From NCBI GenBank assembly GCA_025360945.1, contig JANYBE010000025.1, positions 1 through 19,332 on the forward strand: a stretch of DNA of 19,332 nucleotides, in the 5' to 3' direction. Numbering within the stretch: position 1 is the first letter of the stretch; every line of letters begins with the position of its first letter. The notes under the pieces are model-generated. The model was not told the DNA's origin. It searched no databases and was given only the letters and a program-made list of their open reading frames with translations. The position numbers and the translations under genes are program-made. Shown in pieces: positions 6,866 to 14,559 of the stretch. The DNA comes from Rhizobacter sp. Its GTDB lineage: Bacteria; Pseudomonadota; Gammaproteobacteria; Burkholderiales; Burkholderiaceae_C.

Positions 6866-7434
6866 CTACAGAAGCAGCTTTATCCCATCCAGGCGACATC
6901 GAGACAGAACTCCGCACTCTGTTCCTTCGCGGACTGGACGGAGAACAGGCTGCGTACCAGGCTTTCCTGCAAAAGCTCAGCGCGCATTTGCGCGCCTTCC
7001 TGCGCAGGCGCCTGTTCGGCTGGCCCGATGAAGTTGAAGACCTTGTTCAGGAATGCCTGCTCGCGATGCACAACAAACGTCACACCTACCAAAGCGACCA
7101 GCCGCTGACGGCGTGGGTGCACGCGATCGCCCGCTACAAGCTGATCGACCTGCTGCGATCGAAGTCCGGGCGCGAGGCCCTGCACGATCCGCTCGACGAT
7201 GACCTGGCGGTCTTTGCCGAATCCAGCACCGATGCCAGCGACGCGCGTCGCGACCTGACTGGCTTGCTCGAAACCCTGCCGGATCGACAACGCCTGCCGA
7301 TTGAGCACGTCAAGCTCAAGGGCTTATCGGTAACGGAGGCAGCCGCACTTCTGGGCATGTCGGAGTCTGCGGTCAAGGTGGGTATCCATCGCGGCTTGAA
7401 GGCGCTCGGCAGGCGGGTGGGAAGCGCGTCATGA
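6856..7434 (+). CDS. sigF: ECF RNA polymerase sigma factor, SigF type (DUF1109-associated)
   Basis: A 192-residue sigma-70 family factor with only regions 2 and 4. Region 2 is seen in DEVEDLVQECLLAMHNKR and TAWVHAIARYKLIDLLRSK (about 58-103); region 4 in LETLPDRQRLPIEHVKLKGL and TEAAALLGMSESAVKVGIHR (about 138-180). The next gene, overlapping by ATGA at 7431-7434, is an NrsF-type membrane protein, which marks this as the SigF/NrsF pair known to respond to heavy metals in Caulobacter. It is divergent from bufA and most likely drives it. The ATG at 6856 is the only ATG/GTG/TTG between the in-frame TAA at 6841 and the conserved part, yet it has no Shine-Dalgarno and overlaps a promoter-like motif, so the true N-terminus is uncertain. 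Confidence 0.92.
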   Translation: MTRTTEAALSHPGDIETELRTLFLRGLDGEQAAYQAFLQKLSAHLRAFLRRRLFGWPDEVEDLVQECLLAMHNKRHTYQSDQPLTAWVHAIARYKLIDLLRSKSGREALHDPLDDDLAVFAESSTDASDARRDLTGLLETLPDRQRLPIEHVKLKGLSVTEAAALLGMSESAVKVGIHRGLKALGRRVGSAS

Positions 7435-8072
7435 AGACCGACGACCTAATTTCCCTGCTGGCTACCGACACGGCGGCGGTGCCGCGCAGCGCGGCGTCGA
7501 GTCAAATCGCCATCGCGATGGCGGTGGGCATTCCGCTGGCAATCGTGGCGATGCTGCTGACCATGGGGGCCCGACCCGACCTGTCGCAGGCGATCGGGAT
7601 GCCGATGTTCTGGATGAAGGTGCTGTTTCCAGCCGCGGTGGCCTGCGCCGGATTCGCGACCCTGACCCGGCTCGCGCGTCCGGGTGTCAGCGCGCATGTC
7701 GGGCAGTGGGCCATCGTGGCGCTGATCCTGTTGTTGTGGCTGATGGCGATCTCGGCATATGCCAGTGCTCCACCATCGGAACGCGCGGCAATGGTGTGGG
7801 GTCAGAGCTGGCGCATCTGCACCCTGAGCGTGCTGATGATCTCAGTGCCGATCTTCGTGACAGCCTTCCTTGCGTTGCGCCGGCTCGCGTCCACGCGCCT
7901 GGTGGAGGCCGGCGGGTGTGCGGGCGTGCTCAGCGGAGCGGCGGGAGCGGCCATCTATGCGTTTCATTGCCCTGAGACGGCATTGCCGTTCATGGCCATC
8001 TGGTATGTCGCTGGCATCGCGGCGATGGCGGGCATCGGGGGCGCGCTGGGCCCGCGGCTTCTGAGATGGTGA
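7431..8072 (+). CDS. nrsF: NrsF-family (DUF1109) membrane anti-sigma factor
   Basis: A 213-residue protein with six hydrophobic helices (about 25-45, 60-78, 90-110, 128-148, 160-178, 185-207) after a short cytoplasmic N-terminus (KTDDLISLLATD), which is probably the sigma-binding part. Two cysteines at family positions are present: WRICTLS (Cys130) and AFHCPETALPFMAIWY (Cys180). I recall that the Caulobacter protein has functionally important cysteines at nearly the same positions, thought to sense metal. It holds the sigma factor inactive at the inner membrane until stress. The overlap with the sigma gene ensures matched synthesis. The protein is complete, ending with a basic tail. Confidence 0.92.
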   Translation: MKTDDLISLLATDTAAVPRSAASSQIAIAMAVGIPLAIVAMLLTMGARPDLSQAIGMPMFWMKVLFPAAVACAGFATLTRLARPGVSAHVGQWAIVALILLLWLMAISAYASAPPSERAAMVWGQSWRICTLSVLMISVPIFVTAFLALRRLASTRLVEAGGCAGVLSGAAGAAIYAFHCPETALPFMAIWYVAGIAAMAGIGGALGPRLLRW

Positions 8073-8424
8073 CGCAGTTCCTGCAGCAGGCCCTCAGCAC
8101 CCACACCTTCAACGATGCGCGCGGAGTGGCAACCCGGATTCCGCCCGGTTCACAGTGCCAGCTTCGCTCGCACCGCCTTGCAAGCCACCGCGCTCGCTTC
8201 GGCAGCGTTCGTGCGTGCCGAAAGTTGACCTGCAAATTGCGATATGGGTTGGTCGGCAGCTTTCGGCACCAAACACGTAGGTCGGCTTGTGGCCGAAACT
8301 GGTTTAGTCAACGGATGGAACGGCCAGGCGCGGAAAGCCGACGCGAGATCGGTGAGGACGGAGCAGCGCATTCTCCCCTCGTGGGAGGATGCGAGCATGT
8401 ATCCGCCGAGTCAGGGATTCACCG
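8073..8424. other. convergent intergenic region without a recognised gene
   Basis: This separates the nrsF stop from the end of the minus-strand helicase gene. Open frames crossing it on both strands are arginine-rich and unlike any family I know. I found no convincing terminator hairpin with a T tract, although two converging transcripts must end here. Confidence 0.5.
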
Positions 8425-11373
8425 TCAGAAGAACTCCGCCACAGTCCCGGCCAATCGATCTTTCAGCCTGATCACCACCGACGCAGGTCGAGTGCTGTAA
8501 GCGCGGTCGGTGCCGGTCCCCTGATCGATCCAGTCCAGCTTGAGGGCCTCGTACACCGGGCGCCAGTCCTCGCCCTTGCGCAGCAGCATGCCCGGGCTGG
8601 GAAGGTAATGCCCATTGCGCGTGCGCGCCCACAACCTGCGCGCCGGCCGGTAGGCGCTGTCGACTTCGGCGCGCGCCAGCACCTGGTTGAGGTAGCTGCG
8701 CTTGCGTCGAATCTCCTTCCACAGATGAACCGGCAGGCCCTCGAGCACCTGGTGCAGTTGCTCGGCGAAGTAGCCTTGTCCGTACTTCCAGGCCGGGTGA
8801 GACCGCCTGGTGCAATGCGACCACTGGGTCTTGAACCCGGCAAGCATCAGCGTGAGCACCCAGTACTCACCCTGGTGATGTTCGACCCGCACGAGTCGGC
8901 CGTCGACCTGTACATCGATGCCCGCCGGCGCAATCCGTTCGAACAGCGGTGAGAGTGCCGCCTTGGCGAAGTCCGGGTCATCGATCGCCCTGCAGACCGC
9001 TTGCTGCCACGCGGTGTGACCGAACTCGTCCTCGCACGCTGGATCAGCACCCCTGTCGATGAGCGCATCGACCAGTGCGGCGTTGCCCGCGCGCGCGGCC
9101 ATCATCAGCGGCGTGCCGCCCAGCGGCGTCAGGTGATCGACGCCGTGCGCGTCGCACAGCCGCAGAATGTCCTTGAAGTTCTTCGCGGCATAGGCCAGCA
9201 GGTGACGCTGCCGAATGGCGCCGACCGCGCGTAGCGATAGCTGCTGCTGCTGGTTCCAATCCGGCAGCTGCACGCCGAGGATCGCCACATCGCCGATCCA
9301 CCCGAAGTCGCCATCAGGAGCAAGGCTGCGGGCGGGCTGGAAGCCGGCATGCGCCAACTTTTCCACCCAGACTTGCTGGCCGTGCCACAGCGCATAGTCC
9401 AGCAGCGTTTGCTTCTGCCTGGCGCTGGGGTTGTTGCGGTCCAGCGCCTTGGGCACCAGCTCTTCGATGAGGTCTCGGCTCCACGGCGTCCATGGCACTG
9501 GCTTGCCTTGCAGAAAGGCCTCGCGGATCGCACTGGCCTGCTCTTCCTTGCCTTGCAATTCGAGCTTGCGCGCTTCCTGCGCCCATTCCTCCTTCGTCGA
9601 GGCCGTGTTGGCCGCAAACTGGCTCGGTCCCACATTCAAGCCCAATAGACCGAGCAGCGGGTGGCCGGTGTCGGATTCGACGATCGTCAGTGTTTGCACC
9701 GCGCGCGTCATCGCCACGTACAGCGCGTTGACGTAGAACTTGTAGAGCTCGAGCGATTTGTCGCTCTTGTCTTTCGCCCGGCGATAGTCCAGTTCGTTGC
9801 GCTGCAGGTCTTGCCAAGTGACGCCGTCGCAGACCTCGGAATACGCCTCACGCTGTCCGCTGACGATGCCCACCAGCACGACATGTGGGTACTCCAGGCC
9901 CTTGGCCTCATGAACCGAGAAGACCAGCGGCGTGCGCAACTGCGCCCGAGCCGCGGCCTTGTCTTCGTCGCGCAGCACGATGACCGCATGGCGCGCGGAG
10001 GCGTGCGTGGCGGCGTCTAGCTGCTGGAGGGCTGAGTCCTTCGCCTGAATCAGCACCACTTCGCCGGCCTCGCCCGAGGCGCTGCGAACCAGGAAGTTGC
10101 TCTCGCGATCGATGGATCCGAAGCGGGCCTGCTTGATCTTGAGCAACGTGTTCGCGAGCTGCGTCACCGCCTGGGTATTGCGGAAGTTGGCGTGCAGCAC
10201 GTGGAGTTGCTGACTCGCCTGGCGTTCAACGGCGTCGCCGGCCAGGCCCTGCCAGAACAGGCTACGCACCGCCGCCCATGAGAAGAAGTTCGGATGCACG
10301 ATCTGGTTGGAGTCGCCGCACAACAGGAACTGACCCGGTGCCTTCAGGCATGCCAGCACGAGGTCGAGTTGGACGCCGGTGAGATCCTGCACTTCGTCGA
10401 TGACGATGAAGTCGTAGGTGCCCTCCGCGAGCGGCCGCCATTCGTGTGCGATCAGGTTCAGGTCGAACAGGCCGGCTGCGATCAGCCACTGGCAATAGCG
10501 GCCGAAAAGGGTATGCGCCGCCTCACGGGCTGCAGGTGCCAGCAGGCTCTGGCGCGTGCCGAGAGTCAGGTAGTCGGCCAGCGACAGAGGCCCGGCCGGC
10601 TGGGCGCCGATGACGCCGCGGAACTCTTCGAACAACGCGTGGGCGTCGATGTCCCCGAGCGCCTTAGCCGCAGCGTGGTGGCGGTCGAACCAGCCACGGA
10701 ATGCGTTGAAGTTGACCTCGCGGCCTTGCGGCACGTGCAGGGTTTCCAGGAACTCGCGGTAGCTGAGGAACTCGGCTTCCTGGGCCGGGTTGTCGTAGCC
10801 ATGGGCATCGTACAAGGCGCGCGCGGACTGCGCGAGGTAGGCGGACTGGGTGACGTACAGCACCCGGCCCTGCGCTTCTCTGAGCTTGGCCAGGGTCACG
10901 GCGGTCTTGCCCGATCCGGCCGAGCCCACGATGACCAGGGGGGCCGGCAGCCGCCGGACAGCTTCCTGAGCGTCGTCGAAGACGATGGGCTTGTCGAGCA
11001 GTTCGAATTCGGCGCGCGTGGCGTGCAGCCAGCGCAATGGCGTCACATCGGTCGCGGGCAGCGTCGTTGAATCGCTGCCAAGTTCGCGCTCGATCTTGGC
11101 CTCGTCGACCGGCGCGCCGCGCAGAAAGCGGGACTTTTCGTAGGCGTGGTTCTCGATCACCTCCAGCGCCAGGCAGACGGTCTCGCCGCCGAAGCGTGCG
11201 AACTGCAGCAGCAGCCGATTGGTGTGGTCGAGCTTGGCCCGGTAGTAGCCACCGGAGTGCAGCTTCTTGACATCGGGACTCTTGAAGTCGCCGGCCTCGA
11301 TCGCCGCACGCACCTTGGCGAAGGCAGACTTGACGCGGCGCAGGTCGAGGTCTTGGTACTGGAGAAGGCGCAT
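8425..11373 (-). CDS. UvrD/Rep-like helicase fused to a RelE-like N-terminus and an ankyrin segment
   Basis: A 982-residue protein from the ATG at 11373; the frame is open further upstream, but that part is low-complexity and lacks domain character. Residues 1-85 resemble a RelE/HigB-type toxin fold (FRSPDVKK-like start, YYRAKLDHTNRLLLQF, ETVCLALEVIENHAY). SF1A helicase motifs follow: Walker A GSAGSGKT (150-157), Walker B FIVIDEVQDL (322-331), GDSNQIVH (353-360), NFRNT (396-400), VHEAKGLEYPHVVLVGI (487-503) and YVAMTRAVQTLTIVE (552-566). An ankyrin segment lies near 746-800 (GGTPLMMAARAGNAALVDAL) and an unassigned basic C-terminal domain near 820-982. Cellular role unknown; ATP-driven DNA or RNA translocation is likely. 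The gene is monocistronic here. The helicase call is firm and the N-terminal toxin-like call moderate. Confidence 0.9.
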   Translation of the reverse strand: MRLLQYQDLDLRRVKSAFAKVRAAIEAGDFKSPDVKKLHSGGYYRAKLDHTNRLLLQFARFGGETVCLALEVIENHAYEKSRFLRGAPVDEAKIERELGSDSTTLPATDVTPLRWLHATRAEFELLDKPIVFDDAQEAVRRLPAPLVIVGSAGSGKTAVTLAKLREAQGRVLYVTQSAYLAQSARALYDAHGYDNPAQEAEFLSYREFLETLHVPQGREVNFNAFRGWFDRHHAAAKALGDIDAHALFEEFRGVIGAQPAGPLSLADYLTLGTRQSLLAPAAREAAHTLFGRYCQWLIAAGLFDLNLIAHEWRPLAEGTYDFIVIDEVQDLTGVQLDLVLACLKAPGQFLLCGDSNQIVHPNFFSWAAVRSLFWQGLAGDAVERQASQQLHVLHANFRNTQAVTQLANTLLKIKQARFGSIDRESNFLVRSASGEAGEVVLIQAKDSALQQLDAATHASARHAVIVLRDEDKAAARAQLRTPLVFSVHEAKGLEYPHVVLVGIVSGQREAYSEVCDGVTWQDLQRNELDYRRAKDKSDKSLELYKFYVNALYVAMTRAVQTLTIVESDTGHPLLGLLGLNVGPSQFAANTASTKEEWAQEARKLELQGKEEQASAIREAFLQGKPVPWTPWSRDLIEELVPKALDRNNPSARQKQTLLDYALWHGQQVWVEKLAHAGFQPARSLAPDGDFGWIGDVAILGVQLPDWNQQQQLSLRAVGAIRQRHLLAYAAKNFKDILRLCDAHGVDHLTPLGGTPLMMAARAGNAALVDALIDRGADPACEDEFGHTAWQQAVCRAIDDPDFAKAALSPLFERIAPAGIDVQVDGRLVRVEHHQGEYWVLTLMLAGFKTQWSHCTRRSHPAWKYGQGYFAEQLHQVLEGLPVHLWKEIRRKRSYLNQVLARAEVDSAYRPARRLWARTRNGHYLPSPGMLLRKGEDWRPVYEALKLDWIDQGTGTDRAYSTRPASVVIRLKDRLAGTVAEFF

Positions 11374-12070
11374 GGACAGGGGCGGAAGTCGGGCGGGCTG
11401 CCCGCGAGGATTCTGCCCGGCGCACTTTAGCAAGGTTCCGTAGGCGATCGCGCAACCTGATCTCGAATGAACACCCTCTGGCATTGTGCTGCGAGTAATC
11501 GAGTTGGCCGCGATCCGTTCGACCGGTGGCGAAAGTAAAGTTTCAAGGTAGAGCGGCCCGCTGCCCCAGCTAGAACGCAACAGCGCAAGGCGTCAACGCT
11601 GCCCCCGTCCGCCCGGCCGCAGTGCTGCCTCCGGTGTCGATCGAGACTTCGCCGGCTGAGAGGTCTTGCGCCCCATCAGCACCGGCGCGATCCGGTGGTG
11701 GCACGATAGAGATCGACCCGCAACGTACGTTGCGATGTGCCACTTCTTCTGCGGCTGTCGAGTCTTTTCAGACTGCGATCGGGCTGCATGCGAACGAGAT
11801 GTTGGGCGACATACCCAAGTACGCCGACTTGGCGCCCACGATCCAGATCAGCGAAGCAATCGTCGAGCGCGCCTGACCTGAACGACCTTCAGCAAATGGC
11901 CGCCAAGAGCCGCTGATCCGCGCGCTCCGTCGTTGTCATTGCTCGTCCAGCCATGCCCCTCGAGGCGGCTGAACAAATGTCAATGCCGTCGTCGCGCGGA
12001 GGTGGCACGCTTTCGACTTCCTCACTGACTGACATCAAAATGGACATTTCTACGGAGCGCGCCTTGCTGC
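11374..12070. other. intergenic region, possible decayed gene
   Basis: No complete gene is convincing. The plus-strand frame open around 11580-11876 has an Ala/Pro-rich start, a segment SGGGTIEIDPQRTLRC faintly like the small IS66 accessory protein, and a tail (MLGDIPKYADLAPTIQISEA) that I cannot place. It has no clear start or ribosome site. I see no inverted repeat of an insertion sequence around it. Confidence 0.35.
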
Positions 12071-12535
12071 CTAGGCGCCGCGGTCCTGACCTGTGCTGCG
12101 TCCGTTGCGACCGCGCGGCGCGCTCTGCGCCGGCTGCTTGGCAGTGCCCGGCATGTCGTCCCGCGTGCCGTCCAGCCGCTCGCGTCGCGCGTCGGCATCC
12201 GCCTTGCTGTCGAGGTAGTCGAGTTCCTCGCAGGTGAATTGGAAGCTGTAGATGGTGGCACCGCCCTTGTCGTAGTTGTTGTTCTGCAAGCGCCCGACGA
12301 CGTTGACGCGCGAACCCTTGCCTAGGTATGCCGCTGCGTTCTCGGCCTGCCCGCCCCACAGCGTCCACTGGATCGCGGTCGCTTCCTCGGCCCGGTCATC
12401 ACCCGAGCCGCGACGCGTGTTGCTGATGATGGTCACGGTGCCCTTGGCGACCTCGCCGTCGCTTCCCTTGACGTACTCGACCTTGACGGCCGAAGCCAGA
12501 CGCGCGTTGCGTTGTTCCACTCGAACGAATGCCAT
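12071..12535 (-). CDS. ssb: single-stranded DNA-binding protein, accessory type
   Basis: A 154-residue OB-fold protein (about residues 1-107): MAFVRVEQRNARLASAVKVE, then AIQWTLWGGQAENAAAYLGK, SRVNVVGRLQNNNYDKGG and TIYSFQFTCEELDYLDSK follow the SSB strand pattern, including the turn before the GRL strand. The C-terminal third is polar and basic and ends GQDRGA. The acidic DDDIPF-like tip that recruits repair partners in chromosomal SSB is missing. That, and the neighbouring small unknown genes, suggest a plasmid- or integrative-element-type SSB, not the housekeeping copy. The ATG is preceded by GGGAG eight bases upstream. The family call is good; the mobile origin is inference. Confidence 0.85.
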   Translation of the reverse strand: MAFVRVEQRNARLASAVKVEYVKGSDGEVAKGTVTIISNTRRGSGDDRAEEATAIQWTLWGGQAENAAAYLGKGSRVNVVGRLQNNNYDKGGATIYSFQFTCEELDYLDSKADADARRERLDGTRDDMPGTAKQPAQSAPRGRNGRSTGQDRGA

Positions 12536-12615
12536 GATGAATCTCCCATCAGAATGACCAGCCGGCCGGACACCGTTTTGGTGTTCCTGTTTGGTACACC
12601 GAACCTTCGAGGTTT
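12536..12615 (-). promoter_or_regulatory. structured leader upstream of ssb
   Basis: Two short hairpins lie just before the gene. ACACC (12571-12575) pairs with GGTGT (12581-12585) across GTTTT, and a second ACACC (12597-12601) could pair with the same GGTGT instead. AACCT (12603-12607) and AGGTT (12611-12615) flank TCG. The competing pairings could be a control element or a repressor site. No test is possible from sequence alone. Confidence 0.3.
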
Positions 12616-13255
12616 CTGCAATGACGCTGCACCCGTCAGGTGTCGCTTGCGAGACGACAAATCCGAGTACTTGCTGATGAAGACGACGTGGCTACTCAGA
12701 TCTTGACGGGAACTTGGTCAACTCTAGAGCGAAGTGGAGTGACCTGGCGCGCTGAATTTGGGCGAAATTTCAGCACTCAGCGGATGCCCCGCAGCCTAGC
12801 TGGTGACCGGAAGGCGGCGCGAAGTCGACGCGGTGCGACACAAGTCCGAAAAGCACTGTTCGCTTTGGGAGCCCCAACCGATGCAGCCGCCATCGAAGGG
12901 CCGCTGTGACTCGCTGAGCACGGCGTGTCTCGCGGTCCTGCGGCCGACCAGGGCTCAAGGGCTCTCCGCGGCTGACGACGCCGACAAAGTGACTTGGCTC
13001 ACGGAGAGCCGCACGTAGACTGTGCGTAAGCGACGTTGCGCTGAAGGACGAGAGCAGTGACGCGTCGGGCCGCGCCCAAGACGGCTCGCCTACGACTCCT
13101 GCTTTGTCGACCGACTAGACTGCGGATCGCTGGCAGCACCCGAAGCACAAGAAGATCAGCGGCGCGCTCGAAGCGATCCCGGCCTGGCGGCAACCCAGCG
13201 GTTCGCTTCGCAGCCTCACCACCTGGCGCCCCAGCGCCTCGAGCGGAGAAATGCG
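12616..13255. other. gene-poor stretch with a 9-bp perfect inverted repeat
   Basis: No frame here is convincing. GGCTCTCCG (12960-12968) and CGGAGAGCC (13002-13010) form a perfect inverted repeat around a 33-base loop; there is no T tract. A short frame after a stop near 13115 gives ADRWQHPKHKKISGALEAIP (from about 13121), which reads like a real protein remnant but has no start and soon loses character. Confidence 0.4.
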
Positions 13256-13477
13256 ATGCGAACTTTGGCCCAGAGTGCCTACCTCGAATCCGAATTCGGG
13301 ACCTTGAGCGAGCTGCCGAGTGTGGGCACGCCGCTCGAGAATCCATACGTCTACGACGCCTCAGTCCGGGAGTTGAAAGAGATGGCCTCACAGGGCTTGG
13401 TCAAGATCGTGGAAGAACAACGATGTGACAACGGGTCGGAGGACTGATCAGCCGCCTGACCTTCAAGCGTCTGCGAT
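13256..13477 (+). pseudogene. small conserved-looking protein with a frameshifted C-terminus
   Basis: From ATG 13256 the frame gives MRTLAQSAYLESEFGTLSEL, then VYDASVRELKEMASQGLVKI and VEEQ, and stops at 13447. In another frame the same stretch ends with GLISRLTFKRLR and a TAG near 13477, which looks like the natural end of such a short protein. The switch lies between about 13426 and 13444 and requires a one-base deletion. I recognise no named family. The helical, charged pattern suggests a small soluble protein of accessory elements. If the shorter frame is the true protein, it is a 63-residue CDS at 13256-13447. Confidence 0.45.
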
Positions 13478-13648
13478 AGGACGAGGTGACGCGGCGTCAG
13501 TGGCGCCGAAAAACTGCGGCAACCGCGCGCATTGCGGCCCGCCAGCACAAGCTTAGCGTCACTGACGAAGTGCTCTCGGCACGCCGGTCTCCGTTCGCGT
13601 CGATCACTGCGCTGCGCAGGAACGCCGGATCCATCAAGGCGGCCACCG

Positions 13649-13972
13649 ATGCGGGCGCGTAGTGAGGCTGAGCCTGATGGGAATGCATCGCTGTCTCCTG
13701 CAAAACCGAACCGGTCGCCGCGACCGTCGCCGAAGCACAAGCTCGTGCGTGACAGCTTCACGATCCCGAAGTCCGAGTACGTGGTTCTCGAATCTTTGAA
13801 GTTGCGCGCCGCAAAACTCGCCCGCCCGGTCAAGAAGAGCGAGGTGCTGCGCGCTGGCGTCGTCGCCTTGAGAGCGATGAATGACAAGGCTTTCGTCGCC
13901 GCGCTTAGTGGTGTGCCGAGCCTGAAGACAGGGCGGCCCAAAGGGGTGCCAACAGTGAAGTCGGTAACGTAG
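13649..13972 (+). CDS. small ribbon-helix-helix-like protein of unknown role
   Basis: A 107-residue protein from ATG 13649; the frame is open back to 13532, but that part is unlike a protein of this kind. A basic disordered N-terminus (PAKPNRSPRPSPKHK) leads into VRDSFTIPKSEYVVLESLKL, then VKKSEVLRAGVVALRAMNDK and a terminal GVPSLKTGRPKG. The strand followed by two helices (FTIPKSEY, LESLKLRAAKL, KKSEVLRAGVVAL) fits a CopG/ribbon-helix-helix fold, so it may bind DNA as a dimer. I have seen similar uncharacterised proteins in beta-proteobacteria but cannot name a family. It sits among other small accessory genes. The start is uncertain. Confidence 0.6.
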   Translation: MRARSEAEPDGNASLSPAKPNRSPRPSPKHKLVRDSFTIPKSEYVVLESLKLRAAKLARPVKKSEVLRAGVVALRAMNDKAFVAALSGVPSLKTGRPKGVPTVKSVT

Positions 13973-14285
13973 TCGAACCCGGGCCGCGGTCAAGCGAGCT
14001 TCGTTGAATTGCGCTGATCAGTGGTCGCCCAAGTCTGGGATGTGCGACATACCACGAACAGCGGTGGGCATTGCTTTTCGCGGTGGGTGTTGGCCAACGC
14101 GATTCGGCAGCGCACGGTCCGGAACACTGTTCCTCAGCCGGTGCACGTGCAATCGCGCCGTGGTGCACTCGGAGGGTGCCGCACGCGCCTGATCGAGATG
14201 TCGACAGCGGGCGTTAGTCCGACGCTGGCTTCTCGGACAGCGCGCACCCTGAATGGCCGCAAACACCCACAAGTCTGGTTCGGCT
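13973..14285. other. intergenic stretch without a recognised gene
   Basis: Frames here on both strands give Arg/Ser/Cys-rich products without family resemblance. No RNA gene or strong hairpin was seen. Confidence 0.4.
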
Positions 14286-14559
14286 ATGAATGACGAAATG
14301 AGCTCGATTTACCGGGGCTGCGCGATCACCACGAGGCCCATCGACCTTCCCCCGCAGTCCGGCTGGGCAGAACTGGCGGCGCTACCTTCGACTTGGCCCC
14401 GACGATTCGCTGCGAGCTCCTCGGTAGACCCCGACGACGAGCCTACCGACTCGATGGCAGCAGTTCCCAAAGGCTCGGTTTGACACGCGCCATCACGCAG
14501 CGGAAAACGCGACGCTCGAAGCCCGAAGGTCGATCGACCTGCGATTGGCTGAAAAATAG
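14286..14559 (+). pseudogene. small unknown protein gene broken by a frameshift
   Basis: From ATG 14286 the frame gives MNDEMSSIYRGCAITTRPID followed by about 30 polar residues and a stop at 14483. In the +1 frame the region from about 14453 reads WQQFPKARFDTRHHAAENAT, then LEARRSIDLRLAEK and a TAG at 14557-14559. That ending (a W..FP motif, then an Ala-rich helix closing with SID.RL) is typical of short uncharacterised proteobacterial proteins beginning like this one. Both halves look genuine and in order, so one extra base between roughly 14400 and 14453 has split the gene. Function unknown. Confidence 0.5.

Noticed and set aside
11580..11876. Plus-strand frame with an SGGGTIEID segment resembling the IS66 accessory protein
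   Set aside because: The resemblance is one short motif; there are no IS ends, start or further transposase sequence, so a call as IS66 remnant is not supported.
12803..13018. Short plus-strand open frame in the gap upstream of ssb
   Set aside because: No ribosome site, no domain, poor codon bias; typical of random open frames in GC-rich DNA.
13497..13703. Minus-strand 68-residue frame opposite the RHH-like gene's upstream part
   Set aside because: Antisense to another open frame, unrecognised, and without a supporting ribosome site.
14200..14215. GCGTTAGTC near 14208 as a second attC end
   Set aside because: The last bases do not fit GTTRRRY and no matching 5' half or inner stem is present.
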